A stretch of DNA of 64,000 nt from Burkholderia sp. Bp9143 (GCF_003853645.1 NZ_QTPO01000037.1:1-64000); one strand, 5' to 3'. Numbered from the stretch's first letter, positions 51,791 to 61,131 are shown. The notes: generated by a model not told the origin, from the sequence alone. Program-made: numbers and translations.

Positions 51791-52843
51791 TCAGCCCGCG
51801 TCGGGCCGGTCTTGCCGTGGCGCAAGGGGCGGTGTCGGCGCCGTCGCGTCGTATTGCCCGAAGCCGTAGCGCGCGAAAATCCGGAATGCGTCCGGCGACC
51901 GGATGAACGCGAGCCACGCGCGAGCGGCCTCCGGATGCGGTGCGTGCTTCACCATCGCGCCCGCATAGATCGCCGTCGTATTGTGCGCGGCCGGAATGTC
52001 GATGTGCATCAGCGGATGCCCGACCTGTTCCTGGAACGCCGCTTCCGATTGCCACAGCACACCGGCGTCCGCACGGCCCTGCATCAGGAACAACGCGGTT
52101 TCCCGATGATGGATGTGCGTGAGTTCGGTCGTGCCGGCGCGCACCTTGTCGTCGTAGACGGTGCGCGCGAGCGCATCGCCGCCGGCTTTCACGAGCGACG
52201 CGCGGATCTGCCGCGCGACGCCTTCGAATGCCGGGTTCGGCATCGCGAGCTTCACGTCGGGTCGCGCGAGATCGCTTAGCGACGCGATGTGCTTCGGATT
52301 GCCGGCGCGCACCATGATCGTCAACTGGTTGGTCACGTAGGGCACGGCCGGACCGTCTAGCGTGCCGTCCGCGATCAGGTCGTTGATCTTGCCGAGCCCC
52401 GCGAAATACGCGTCGGGCTTGACCGTCCACGTCATGTTGCCGACGGTGATCGTGCCGCCCGCGTGAATCTGCTTCACGAGCAGGCCGGGCGGGATCGTTT
52501 CCCAGTAGATGCGGCCGCGGTATTCGGGGTGGTCGGCCTCGAACTTCGCGACGAGCGGCGCCATCGCGAAGAAGTAGTTGCCGCCGACGTACAGCACGAG
52601 CTTCGGCGCGGTGAGGTCGCCGTGGAAATCGGCGAGCACGTCGACCTGCGGCACCGTGAATTCGAGGCCGCGATGCGTCGCGTCGTTGTTGCGGCCGTCC
52701 TGCCACGGCGGAAAGACGCCGGTTGAAGCGTCGCCGGGGGCGGCGAGCGACAGCGCCGACGTGCAGCAAAGCGCGGCCAGCGCGGCATGCAGCGCCGTGC
52801 GCCACAGGCGTTGCAACGGAGAACGCGTGCGGATCGGGGTCAT
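51791..52843 (-). CDS. Periplasmic solute-binding protein (ModA-like, type 2 fold)
   Basis: 350 residues from ATG at 52843. Signal peptide (LHAALAALCCTSALSLAAPG). The mature part resembles molybdate/sulfate-type extracellular binding proteins (LVLYVGGNYFFAMAPLVAKF, FLMQGRADAGVLWQSEAAF, WLAFIRSPDAFRIFARYGF). No ABC permease or ATPase gene is adjacent, so it may deliver an oxyanion to the neighbouring redox proteins or sense it. It lies 8 bp after the DsrE-like gene and 46 bp before the tsdB-like gene, in one operon. Confidence 0.75.
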   Translation of the reverse strand: MTPIRTRSPLQRLWRTALHAALAALCCTSALSLAAPGDASTGVFPPWQDGRNNDATHRGLEFTVPQVDVLADFHGDLTAPKLVLYVGGNYFFAMAPLVAKFEADHPEYRGRIYWETIPPGLLVKQIHAGGTITVGNMTWTVKPDAYFAGLGKINDLIADGTLDGPAVPYVTNQLTIMVRAGNPKHIASLSDLARPDVKLAMPNPAFEGVARQIRASLVKAGGDALARTVYDDKVRAGTTELTHIHHRETALFLMQGRADAGVLWQSEAAFQEQVGHPLMHIDIPAAHNTTAIYAGAMVKHAPHPEAARAWLAFIRSPDAFRIFARYGFGQYDATAPTPPLAPRQDRPDAG

Positions 52844-52851
52844 GGCGCGCC

Positions 52852-53643
52852 TCACTTCGCGTAAGTGAAACCGGCGTGCTGCAGCTCGGGCAGCGTGCCG
52901 ACCGCGCCCGGCGTGACGATCGCCGACGGAATCACGTGGTTGGTCAGGTCGGCGGCGAGCGCGTCGAGCGGCAGCTTGTCCGGGTTCGCGTTCGCGCGGT
53001 CGAGCCGTTCCGCGAGCTCCCAGATCGCGTTGTGACACGACAGGAAGACGACGCCGCGCTGCTGCAGCGCGGCGATGCTGTTGTCGTGCGACGAGAACGC
53101 GCCGTCGGGCAGTTCGTGATCGTTCACGTCCTTCGATTGCGCGGGTTTCGCGGCGAGCAGCGTGTTGGTCGCGAACGCGGCGCCGGCGTATGTCGCGAGG
53201 CCGTATTTGTCCCACGCGGCCTGGTCGAACAGCGCGAGATGCGCGGCGCCATGCGTGGCCGACACGACGAGAAAGTCAGGATGACCGAACGCCCAGATCT
53301 GCGCGTTCAGCGCATTGCGCATCAGGTTCAGCCACGGGCCGCCGAGCTCGGTGTTGTCCCACACCTGCTTCGGGCCGCCGCGATAGCCGATCACTTCCAT
53401 CAGCGCCGCGTGGTCCCATTGATCGGGATGCTCGACGATCATCGGCACCGTCTTGAAGTCGCGCCGTCTCGGTACGGCCGCGAGACGGCGGGTGAGGTCG
53501 GCGAGGCGCGTCGCGCCGCCGGCCAGCAGCGTGCCGGTTTCGGGTGTCGCCGCCTGGGCGACGCGCGAGGCGCCGAGCAGCGCGGTGCCGGCCGCGAGGC
53601 CGAGTGTCTTGAGCGCGCCGCGGCGCGCATGCCGGTCGGACAT
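52852..53643 (-). CDS. Tat-exported DsrE-like protein
   Basis: 263 residues. N-terminal twin-arginine type signal: RR at 7-8 (HARRGALKTLGLAAGTALLG). The body resembles DsrE/F-like sulfur-handling proteins chiefly at the C-terminus, where VVFLSCHNAIWELAERL presents Cys203 in the position of the DsrE active cysteine and TPGAVGTLPELQHAGFTY matches the family ending. The N-terminal 60-190 region is longer than in DsrE and unassigned. First gene of an operon with an oxyanion-type binding protein and TsdBA-like cytochromes. The DsrE link is moderate; function is inferred. Confidence 0.6.
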   Translation of the reverse strand: MSDRHARRGALKTLGLAAGTALLGASRVAQAATPETGTLLAGGATRLADLTRRLAAVPRRRDFKTVPMIVEHPDQWDHAALMEVIGYRGGPKQVWDNTELGGPWLNLMRNALNAQIWAFGHPDFLVVSATHGAAHLALFDQAAWDKYGLATYAGAAFATNTLLAAKPAQSKDVNDHELPDGAFSSHDNSIAALQQRGVVFLSCHNAIWELAERLDRANANPDKLPLDALAADLTNHVIPSAIVTPGAVGTLPELQHAGFTYAK

Positions 53644-53800
53644 CGAACTCTCCCATATCGTTTTCGTGGGGGGCGTGCCGCATCGCCGTGCCGCGGCGAT
53701 GCGGCGCCATCGCGTAGCCAGTCTAGAGGCGCGCGATCGATCCCGGAAATCGCGATATCGGATGGGAGATATTCGAGGGTCCGATGATTGGCCGAAACAA

Positions 53801-53843
53801 TAAGGCCGCGCGGTGCCGACTCATGCGGCGCCGCGCGGCCTTA
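53801..53843 (-). terminator. Terminator of the ACS-type MFS gene
   Basis: Perfect 13-bp inverted repeat TAAGGCCGCGCGG (53801-53813) and CCGCGCGGCCTTA (53831-53843), with additional inner pairing. Reading on the minus strand it follows the MFS stop codon by 15 bp and ends in CCTTATTGTTTC, a loosely T-rich tail. Confidence 0.75.
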
Positions 53844-53858
53844 GTCAGCCGTGGAAGG

Positions 53859-55139
53859 TCAGTGCGCGGTGCGTTCGCGCAGCACTTCCGACGGCCGCGC
53901 GTTGCGCACGAACACACCGGCGAGCACCGCGCCCGCGAGTGCGATCGCGCCGGCCAGCACGAACGCGGACGCGAACGAGCCGCTGCGCTCGACGATGAAG
54001 CCGGTCACGGCCGGCCCGATCACGCCCGACAGGCTACCCATGCAATGCAGGAAGCCGCTGACGCCGCCGACGCGCGCCGGATGCACGACGTCCTGCACGA
54101 TCGCCCAGTAGATCGCGCCCGTCACGTACAGGAAGAACAGCGACACCGACATCAGCGCGACCGCGCCTTGCGTCGACTGCACGGCGCCCGCGACGGCCAC
54201 GCACGCGCCGGCACCGAGCAGACATGTGACGAGCACGATCCGGCGCGACAGCAGCAGGTTGCCGGTGAGCCGGTACAGCGCATCCGAGATCGCGCCGCCG
54301 CACGCGAGGCCGACGGTGCCGACGAGCCAGGGCACGACGGTGGCGACGCTCATCTCCTTGATGTTCAGATGGTGCGCCCGCACGAGGTAGCTCGGGAACC
54401 AGCTCAGGAAGAAGAACAGCACGTAGTTGTAGCTGAAGAACGCGGCGGCTGTCGCGAGGATGCGCGGCTGGCGCACGTAGTGCGACAGCGTGTGCGCGGG
54501 CGTTGCCGCGCCGATGGCGGCAGGCGCGTCGGCGGGCGATGCGGCCGCGGCCGCTGTATCGCCGACCGGCGCGGCCGGACGGTCCGACGTCGACATCATC
54601 CACACGACGACCCACGCGAGCCCGATCGCGCACACGATCCAGAAGGCCGGCCGCCAGCCGAACTGAGCGGCCAGCAGGCCGACGATCGGCCCGGCGATCG
54701 CGCCGCCGAGCGGCGAACCGGCGCTGAGCAGGCCCATCGCGGTCGCGGCGGCGTCGCGCGGCAGCCAGTTGTTGACCATCTTGTTCGCGGCCGAACACAG
54801 CGGCCCTTCGGCCATGCCGAACAGCAGCCGCACGATCAGCAGGCTCACGAAGCCGACGGTGAGCGCGGTCATCCCGCAGAACACCGACCACAGCCCGACC
54901 GACAGCACGTACACGAGCTTCGGCCCGAGCCGGTCGGACGCGAGCCCGCCGATGAAATTGAACAGCGCGTAGCCGATGAAGAACGTGCTGAACACGAGGC
55001 CCATCCGCGCGGCGTCGATGCCGAGATCGGTCTGCACGATCGGCGCGACGATCGACAGCGCAACGCGGTCGAGATAGTTGATGCCGTACACCAGGAACAG
55101 CAGGAATACCGTGAACCACGCCTGCGACTTCTGCTTCAT
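53859..55139 (-). CDS. ACS-family MFS transporter, hexuronate-type
   Basis: 426 residues, twelve predicted helices. FLVYGINYLDRVALSIVAP in helix 1 and LASDRLGPKLVY after helix 2 are typical of the anion:cation symporter family (ExuT, GudP, GarP), as is LFGMAEGPLCSAANKMVNNW. An Ala-rich central loop (AAAAASPADAPAAIGAATPA) links the halves. It follows the UxuB-type gene by 138 bp in the same direction, so import of a hexuronate or aldonate is likely. Confidence 0.85.
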   Translation of the reverse strand: MKQKSQAWFTVFLLFLVYGINYLDRVALSIVAPIVQTDLGIDAARMGLVFSTFFIGYALFNFIGGLASDRLGPKLVYVLSVGLWSVFCGMTALTVGFVSLLIVRLLFGMAEGPLCSAANKMVNNWLPRDAAATAMGLLSAGSPLGGAIAGPIVGLLAAQFGWRPAFWIVCAIGLAWVVVWMMSTSDRPAAPVGDTAAAAASPADAPAAIGAATPAHTLSHYVRQPRILATAAAFFSYNYVLFFFLSWFPSYLVRAHHLNIKEMSVATVVPWLVGTVGLACGGAISDALYRLTGNLLLSRRIVLVTCLLGAGACVAVAGAVQSTQGAVALMSVSLFFLYVTGAIYWAIVQDVVHPARVGGVSGFLHCMGSLSGVIGPAVTGFIVERSGSFASAFVLAGAIALAGAVLAGVFVRNARPSEVLRERTAH

Positions 55140-55277
55140 GTCTGTCTCCTTCGGCCGGTGGGCCGGCCGTCATGTCATGTCTTGTCTTGTCGATCGTTCG
55201 CCGCGTCGTTACGGAGCGCGGCGGGCAGGGCATTGCGCGGTTCGCTTCGGTTGTGGCGAACCGTGATGAGCGTTCGT

Positions 55278-56741
55278 TCAGCGTGCGTGCAACGGCGCGA
55301 GCAGCGCGTCGGTGCCGTGTGCGCGCAGCGTCGACAGATGCGCACCGACGCGCGTGATCAATGCGTCGGGCCATGCAATCGAGCCGGCGAGCGCGGTGCT
55401 GCCGAGTGCGGCACGAACCGCGCTGGCAGCATCGCCGGCGGCCGACAGCGTCGCGCCGAGCGCGGCCGCGCCCGGATCGCAGATCGCGAGCGGCCGGCCC
55501 GATTCGTCATGCGCGGTGGCGAGGTAGTGCAGCCACAGCGCGAGCGCGCGTTCCAGATACGGACGTTCGACGCCGGCCGCCGCGCTTTCGCCGAGCGCCG
55601 GCAACCAGCGCAACGGCACCTTCTGTGTGCCATCCATCGCGATCTGTTCGGTGCGATGCGCGAGCGTCGGATTGCGGAAGCGCTGCACGAGCGTCGCGCA
55701 ATAGCCGTGCGCGTCGTAACCGGACGGCACGTCGACGGTCGCGAGCAGGTCGCGCGTCATCACGCCGTCGACGAGCGCCGCGATCGCCGGATCGGCCATC
55801 GCGTCGGACACGGTCGCGCGGCCGCGCAACTGCCCCGCATATGCGATCGCCGAATGCGAGCCGTTCAGCAGCCGCAGTTTCATCGTTTCGTACGGCCGCA
55901 CGTCGCCGACGAGATGCGCGCCGGCGTCTTCCCAGCGCGGGCGTAGGCCGGCGAAGCGATCCTCGATCACCCATTGCGAGAACGGCTCGCAGACGATCGC
56001 GGCCGCGTCGCGCGCGCCGAGATGCGCGTGCGCCCAGTCGAGCGATTCGGGCGTCGCGGCCGGCACGATCCGGTCGACCATGCTGTTCGGGAACGCGACA
56101 TCGTCGCGGATGCGCCGCGCGAGCGCGCCGTCGATGTGTTCCGCGTAGTCGATCAGCAGCGCGCGCAGCGTGTCGCCGTTCGACGTCATGTTGTCGCAGC
56201 ACACGACGGTCAGCGGCGCATGGGCCGGCCGCAGGCGCAGGCCGGCCGCGATCACGCCGAGCGCGGTGCGCGGCGTGTCGGGCGTCGCGAGATCCTGGCG
56301 AATCGCGGGATCGTCGGCATCGAGCCCGCCGCCGGGGCGGCGGCAATAGCCTTTCTCGGTGACGGTCAGGCTGACGATCGACACGGCCGGATCGGCGATC
56401 AGCGCCAGCAGCGCGGGCCGCGATTCGGGCGCGAACAGCGCGCCGTGCACCGCGCCGACGATGCGCGTGCGCGCGCCGTGGCCGTCGCGCTCGGTCACCG
56501 TGTACAGGTGATCCTGCGCGGCGAGCAGGTCGACGGTATGGCGCCGTCGCAGTTCGACACCCACGATCCCCCAGCGGAGGTCGCCCTGTTCGAGCACCGT
56601 TTCGGTATGCAGCGCCTGGTGCGCGCGATGGAACGCGCCGAGGCCGAGATGGACGATGCCCGTGCGGACAGCCTGCCGGTCATAACCGGGGCGGCGAGTG
56701 CCGGGCGGCGCGGTGCGCAGGAAATCGGGGGCGGATGACAT
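55278..56741 (-). CDS. uxuB: Mannitol dehydrogenase/fructuronate reductase family, UxuB-like
   Basis: 487 residues. NAD-binding N-terminus with IVHLGLGAFHRAHQALHTE, and the catalytic helix region MKLRLLNGSHSAIAYAGQL with the family KxxxxNxxH pattern (Lys, Asn, His). FPNSMVDRIVPAAT is also conserved. Members reduce fructuronate to mannonate or oxidise polyols. With ManD encoded across the spacer, D-fructuronate to D-mannonate is the sensible role. A TACCATGGTA palindrome lies 20 bp before the start codon. Confidence 0.82.
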   Translation of the reverse strand: MSSAPDFLRTAPPGTRRPGYDRQAVRTGIVHLGLGAFHRAHQALHTETVLEQGDLRWGIVGVELRRRHTVDLLAAQDHLYTVTERDGHGARTRIVGAVHGALFAPESRPALLALIADPAVSIVSLTVTEKGYCRRPGGGLDADDPAIRQDLATPDTPRTALGVIAAGLRLRPAHAPLTVVCCDNMTSNGDTLRALLIDYAEHIDGALARRIRDDVAFPNSMVDRIVPAATPESLDWAHAHLGARDAAAIVCEPFSQWVIEDRFAGLRPRWEDAGAHLVGDVRPYETMKLRLLNGSHSAIAYAGQLRGRATVSDAMADPAIAALVDGVMTRDLLATVDVPSGYDAHGYCATLVQRFRNPTLAHRTEQIAMDGTQKVPLRWLPALGESAAAGVERPYLERALALWLHYLATAHDESGRPLAICDPGAAALGATLSAAGDAASAVRAALGSTALAGSIAWPDALITRVGAHLSTLRAHGTDALLAPLHAR

Positions 56742-56758
56742 GACGATCGGTAACGGTA

Positions 56759-56771
56759 TGTACCATGGTAG
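56759..56771. promoter_or_regulatory. Operator copy 1, TACCATGGTA palindrome near uxuB
   Basis: Perfect 10-bp palindrome TACCATGGTA (56761-56770) within the 13-bp block TGTACCATGGTAG (56759-56771). The identical block recurs 96 bp away at 56855-56867. It sits 19 bp upstream of the uxuB-like start, a repressor-like position for the GntR/FCD protein encoded next door. Confidence 0.75.
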
Positions 56772-56854
56772 ATGGTGGAATGCGTGCAGGTTATTTCGAG
56801 TTTGATGACGAAGTTATCGGTGTAAACGCTAGATCGCCTGAATTCGGCCGCTTC

Positions 56855-56867
56855 TGTACCATGGTAG
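56855..56867. promoter_or_regulatory. Operator copy 2, TACCATGGTA palindrome near the GntR gene
   Basis: Second exact copy of TGTACCATGGTAG, with the palindrome at 56857-56866, 32 bp before the GntR gene start. Two identical sites flanking a divergent promoter suggest coordinated repression of both transcripts, perhaps by looping. Confidence 0.75.
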
Positions 56868-56898
56868 TTATCGATATCGAGTCGGATTCATCGCAACC

Positions 56899-57630
56899 AT
56901 GAGCGAAACGGCAGCACTGGAAGAAGCGGACGTCGTGGTCACGGCGTTGCAGGGGTTCTCGCTGGACGAGAGCCGGTCGTATACGGAACAGGTGCACGCG
57001 CTGCTGCGCCACGCGATCGTGCGTGGTGCGCTGCCGCCGCGCACCGCGTTGTCGGAGGCGGTGATCTCCACGACGATCAAGGTCAGCCGCACGCCGGTGC
57101 GCGAAGCGTTCGCGCAGCTTGCCGACGAGCGGCTCGTGCAGATCATCCGCAAGGTCGGCACGCTGGTCGCGCCGATTCCGGTGTCGATCCTCGAGGAAGG
57201 GCGCTTCGCGCGCAGCACGCTCGAATGCGCGAACCACGTCGAGCTCGCGCAGAAGATCACGCCGGCGCAACTCGCGGAGCTGTCGCGGATCATCGACGCG
57301 CAGCGCGAGGCGGTGGCCGCCGGCGACGTCGAGGCGTTCTTCGAGCTCGACGAGGCGATGCACGGCCGGATGTTCGCGTTCGCGGGCCGGCCGCACGTGT
57401 GGGAAATGCTGCAGCCGATGAAGCGCCAGTTCGATCGCGTGCGCTGGCTGCTGCTCGACCGCGTCGAGGATCACGCGCGCCGCGCGCTGCAGGAGCACGA
57501 GCAGATCCTCGCGCACATCGCGTCGCGCAACATGGCGCTGCTCGGCGCATCGGTCGCGATGCACGTCGACCGGATCGGCTCGCATCTGCCGGAAGTGCGC
57601 AGCCGCGCGCCCCATTACTTTGTCGACTGA
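56899..57630 (+). CDS. GntR-family regulator with FCD ligand domain
   Basis: 243 residues. Winged helix-turn-helix at about 27-95 ([36 protein letters not shown]), then an all-helical FCD domain with Asp and His residues typical of metal-assisted ligand binding ([30 protein letters not shown]). This subfamily includes UxuR/ExuR, the hexuronate regulators. It is divergent from uxuB and begins the plus-strand sugar-acid operon, 29 bp before manD. The paired palindromes upstream are its probable sites. Confidence 0.9.
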   Translation: MSETAALEEADVVVTALQGFSLDESRSYTEQVHALLRHAIVRGALPPRTALSEAVISTTIKVSRTPVREAFAQLADERLVQIIRKVGTLVAPIPVSILEEGRFARSTLECANHVELAQKITPAQLAELSRIIDAQREAVAAGDVEAFFELDEAMHGRMFAFAGRPHVWEMLQPMKRQFDRVRWLLLDRVEDHARRALQEHEQILAHIASRNMALLGASVAMHVDRIGSHLPEVRSRAPHYFVD

Positions 57631-57659
57631 CACCTGAAATGCCCGCTGGAGGGAGTGCA

Positions 57660-58868
57660 GTGAAAATCGAACGCTTGCAGACCATCGTCACGTGTCCGGG
57701 CCGGAACTTCGTGACGGTGAAGATCGTGACCGACGAAGGCGTCCATGGCCTCGGCGACGCGACGCTCAACGGGCGCGAGCTCGCGGTGCGCGCGTACCTG
57801 GAAGACCACGTGTTCCCGTGCCTCGTCGGGCGCGACCCGCGCAACATCGAGGACATCTGGCAATACCTGTATCGCGGCGCGTACTGGCGGCGCGGGCCCG
57901 TGACGATGACGGCGATCGCCGCGATCGACATGGCGCTGTGGGATATCAAGGGCAAGCTCGCGGGCATGCCGGTCTACCAGCTGCTCGGCGGCAAGAGCCG
58001 CGACGGCCTGATGGTGTACGGCCACGCGAACGGGCGCGATCACGAGGAAGCGGTCGACGCGGTGCGCGCGCACATCGAGGCCGGCTATCGCGCGATCCGC
58101 GTGCAGTCCGGCGTGCCGGGGCTCGACAAGGTGTACGGCGTCGGCAAGACGGCCGGCGCGTACGAACCCGCCGAGAAAGGGCTGCCGCCCGAGGAGCCGT
58201 GGGACACCGCACTGTACCTGCGCCACACGCCGGAACTGTTCCGCAAGGTGCGCGACGCCGTCGGCGACGCGCCGCACCTGCTGCACGACGCGCATCACCG
58301 GCTCACGCCGATCGAGGCCGCGCGGCTCGGCCGCGATCTGGAGCCGCATCGGCTGTTCTGGCTCGAGGACGCAACGCCCGCGGAGAACCAGGACGCGTTC
58401 CGCCTGATCCGCCAGCACACGACGACGCCGCTCGCGGTCGGCGAGGTGTTCAACTCGATCTGGGATTGCAAGGACCTGATCCGCGACCAGCTGATCGACT
58501 ACATCCGCGCGACGATCGTGCATGCGGGCGGCATCACGCACGTGCGGCGCATTGCCGACTACGCGGCGATGTACCAGGTGCGCACCGGCTTCCACGGTGC
58601 GACCGACCTGTCGCCCGTCTGCATGGCGGCGGCCGTGAACTTCGGGCTGTGGGCGCCGAACTTCGGTATCCAGGAACTGATGCCGCACAGCGCGCTGACC
58701 GATGAAGTGTTTCCGCACAGCTACCGCTTCGAGGACGGCTATCTCGTGATGGACGACGTGCCGGGCCTCGGCGTCGACATCGACGAGACGCTGGCCGCGA
58801 AATATCCGTACGAGCGCGCGTACCTGCCGGTCGCCCGGCTGCGCGACGGCTCGATGTGGAACTGGTGA
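57660..58868 (+). CDS. manD: D-mannonate dehydratase, ManD/RspA (enolase superfamily)
   Basis: 402 residues from GTG at 57660 with GGAGGGA upstream. The catalytic and metal-binding residues coincide with those described for authentic ManD: Arg147, Tyr159, Asp210 and His212 in LLHDAHHRL, Glu236 in [10 protein letters not shown], Glu262 in [11 protein letters not shown]. The enzyme dehydrates D-mannonate to 2-keto-3-deoxygluconate. Only some ManD proteins are efficient on mannonate; the complete residue set and the uxuB neighbour favour a true catabolic enzyme. Confidence 0.92.
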   Translation: MKIERLQTIVTCPGRNFVTVKIVTDEGVHGLGDATLNGRELAVRAYLEDHVFPCLVGRDPRNIEDIWQYLYRGAYWRRGPVTMTAIAAIDMALWDIKGKLAGMPVYQLLGGKSRDGLMVYGHANGRDHEEAVDAVRAHIEAGYRAIRVQSGVPGLDKVYGVGKTAGAYEPAEKGLPPEEPWDTALYLRHTPELFRKVRDAVGDAPHLLHDAHHRLTPIEAARLGRDLEPHRLFWLEDATPAENQDAFRLIRQHTTTPLAVGEVFNSIWDCKDLIRDQLIDYIRATIVHAGGITHVRRIADYAAMYQVRTGFHGATDLSPVCMAAAVNFGLWAPNFGIQELMPHSALTDEVFPHSYRFEDGYLVMDDVPGLGVDIDETLAAKYPYERAYLPVARLRDGSMWNW

Positions 58869-58897
58869 GCGCTGAAGATCTGAAGGAGAGAACCGAA

Positions 58898-59929
58898 ATG
58901 TTGAGCGTCGTTGTCGATCGTCCGAGCAGCATGACCGTGCGCGAAATGCCGCTGCCCGTGCCCGCCGCCGGCGAAGTGCGCGTGAAGGTGCGCTATGCGG
59001 GCATCTGCGGGTCGGACCTGCACATCTTTCACGGCAAGAATCCGTTCGTGTCGTACCCGCGCATCATCGGCCATGAATTCGTCGGCACGATCGAGTCGGT
59101 CGGCGCGGGCGTTGACGCCGCGCGGCTCGGCGAGACCGTCGCGGTCGATCCGGTGATCAGCTGCGGGCATTGTCATGCGTGCACGATCGGCCGGCGTAAC
59201 GTGTGCCGGCACCTGACCGTGCTCGGCGTGCATCGCGACGGCGGCTTCAGCCAGTACACGTGCGTGCCGGCCGGCAATGCGTACCGGATTCCGGAAGCGA
59301 TCGCCGATACCTGCGCGGCGATCGTCGAACCGTTCGCGGTAGCCGCGAACGCGACGTCCCGCACCGGCGTGCTGCCGGGCGATGTCGCGCTGATCTATGG
59401 CGCCGGCACCGTCGGGCTGACGATCCTGCAGGTGCTCAAGCGCGTGTACGGCATTCGCGCGTTCATCACCGACCGGCTCGACGCGCGGCTGCAGCTCGCG
59501 CGCAAGTGCGGCGCGGCGGAGGACGAGATCATCAACACGAGCGTCGAGTCTTTGTCCGACGCGCTGGAAAAGCGTGGCGTCGACGGCGGCCCGACGCTGA
59601 TCTTCGATGCGGTCTGCCATCCGTCGATTCTGGAGGAGGCCGTGCGGATCGCCGCGCCGGCGGGCCGGATCGGCGTGCTCGGGTTTTCGTCGGAACCGTC
59701 GGCGATCGTGCAGGCGGAGCTGACGAAGAAGGAACTGACGCTCGCCGCATCGCGGCTGAACTGCGCGATGTTCCCGCAGGTGATCGACTGGATTGCCCGC
59801 GGGCTGATCCAGCCCGAGCACATCGTCACGCACAAGGTGGGCTTTCGCGACGTCGCGCAGGCGTTCGAGATGGCCGAGCGCAATCCCGAGAAAAGCTGCA
59901 AGATCCTGCTCGATTTCGCGGGCGGCTGA
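58898..59929 (+). CDS. Zinc-dependent alcohol dehydrogenase, RspB-like
   Basis: 343 residues from ATG at 58898 with AAGGAG eleven bases upstream. Medium-chain dehydrogenase: catalytic zinc Cys in YAGICGSDLHIFHGKNPF, GHEFVG, structural zinc cysteines in SCGHCHACTIGRRNVC, and the nucleotide motif YGAGTVGLTILQVL. RspB-type enzymes act on L-gulonate, L-galactonate or related sugar acids. Position directly after manD supports a sugar-acid substrate; the precise one is unknown. Confidence 0.85.
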   Translation: MLSVVVDRPSSMTVREMPLPVPAAGEVRVKVRYAGICGSDLHIFHGKNPFVSYPRIIGHEFVGTIESVGAGVDAARLGETVAVDPVISCGHCHACTIGRRNVCRHLTVLGVHRDGGFSQYTCVPAGNAYRIPEAIADTCAAIVEPFAVAANATSRTGVLPGDVALIYGAGTVGLTILQVLKRVYGIRAFITDRLDARLQLARKCGAAEDEIINTSVESLSDALEKRGVDGGPTLIFDAVCHPSILEEAVRIAAPAGRIGVLGFSSEPSAIVQAELTKKELTLAASRLNCAMFPQVIDWIARGLIQPEHIVTHKVGFRDVAQAFEMAERNPEKSCKILLDFAGG

Positions 59930-60096
59930 TACCGGTTCGTGTCGCCGGCCGGGATGCGTCGCGCGTGGCGCGCCATCCCGGCCGCATGACGCGATCGCTC
60001 GCCGCGGGCGAGCCGGGCGGCGCGAATCCCGCGCGCCGCGTCGAGGGCAGGTTCGGGATCGGAGACACCGACATCCAATATCAGGAGACATGCATC

Positions 60097-61131
60097 GTGA
60101 CCCGGATTCCGTTCGAGGAAATGCAGCGTGCGATCCATGCGGCGCTCGTGAATGCCGGCATGCGCGAAAGCGACGCCGAAATCTGTGCGAGGGTGCATAC
60201 CGAATCGACCTGTGACGGCGTCAATTCGCACGGCATCAATCGCGTGGCGCGCTTCGTCGACTATCTCGCCAAGGGGTGGGTGAACCTTGACGGAACGCGC
60301 ATGCGCGTCAAGCAATTCGGTGCGATCGAGGTCTGCGACGGCCAGCGCGGGCCGGGCATTCTCAACGCACTGTCCGCGACCGACCGGGCCATCGAGATCG
60401 CCGACGCGCAAGGCGTCGGCATCGTGGCGATGCGCAACGCGGCCCACTGGATGCGGGGCGGCACCTATGGCTGGCACGCGGCCGAGCGCGGCTACATCGC
60501 GATCTGCTGGACCAACACCGAATCGTGCATGCCCGGCTGGGGCGGCAAGAACACGCGCGTCGGCAACAACCCGTTCGTGATGGCGGTGCCGCGGGATCGC
60601 GGCCATATCGTGCTCGACATGGCGATGTCGCAGTACTCGTACGGCAAGCTGCAGGCCACCCGCCTCAAGGGGAAGAACATGCCGTTTCCCGCCGGCTTCG
60701 ACAGCGACGGGAAGCTGACCGCCGAGCCCGGCCCGATCGAAGCGTCGATGCGGATCTTGCCGATGGGCTACTGGAAGGGTTCGGGATTCGCGATCATGCT
60801 CGACGTGCTGGCGGCGGTGTTGTCCGAAGGGCTCGCGACGAACGGGATCGATGCGATTCAGCAGGGAAGCTGCACGGGGTGCTCGCAGGTCTTCATCGTG
60901 ATCGACCCGCGCAAGCTCGGCGGCGAAGCCTTCACGAACCACGTGGCCGACGGCGTGGCGGACTACGTGAATACGTCCGAGCTCGCGGAAGACAGCAAGG
61001 AAGTGCTCTATCCGGGGCAGAGCGCGCTGCGCACGCGGATCGAACAGCGGCAGCACGGCATCGCCGTCGACGACGGGATCTGGGCCGACGTGCTCGCGCT
61101 TGCCGAGCGCCGTGTGTTGCCGCATCGCTGA
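60097..61131 (+). CDS. YiaK/DlgD-like 2,3-diketo-L-gulonate reductase (LDH2 family)
   Basis: 344 residues from GTG at 60097, with AGGAG 9 bases upstream (a nearby ATG is out of frame). Family features: SHGINRVARFVDYL with the catalytic His, NAAHWMRGGTYGWHAAERGY, ICWTNTESCMPGWGGKNTRV and RILPMGYWKGSGFAIMLDVL. These segments run nearly parallel to E. coli YiaK, which reduces 2,3-diketo-L-gulonate with NAD(P)H. Related ureidoglycolate or malate/lactate dehydrogenases are the alternatives. It lies 167 bp after the RspB-like gene in the same direction; the gap holds no gene. Confidence 0.83.
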   Translation: MTRIPFEEMQRAIHAALVNAGMRESDAEICARVHTESTCDGVNSHGINRVARFVDYLAKGWVNLDGTRMRVKQFGAIEVCDGQRGPGILNALSATDRAIEIADAQGVGIVAMRNAAHWMRGGTYGWHAAERGYIAICWTNTESCMPGWGGKNTRVGNNPFVMAVPRDRGHIVLDMAMSQYSYGKLQATRLKGKNMPFPAGFDSDGKLTAEPGPIEASMRILPMGYWKGSGFAIMLDVLAAVLSEGLATNGIDAIQQGSCTGCSQVFIVIDPRKLGGEAFTNHVADGVADYVNTSELAEDSKEVLYPGQSALRTRIEQRQHGIAVDDGIWADVLALAERRVLPHR

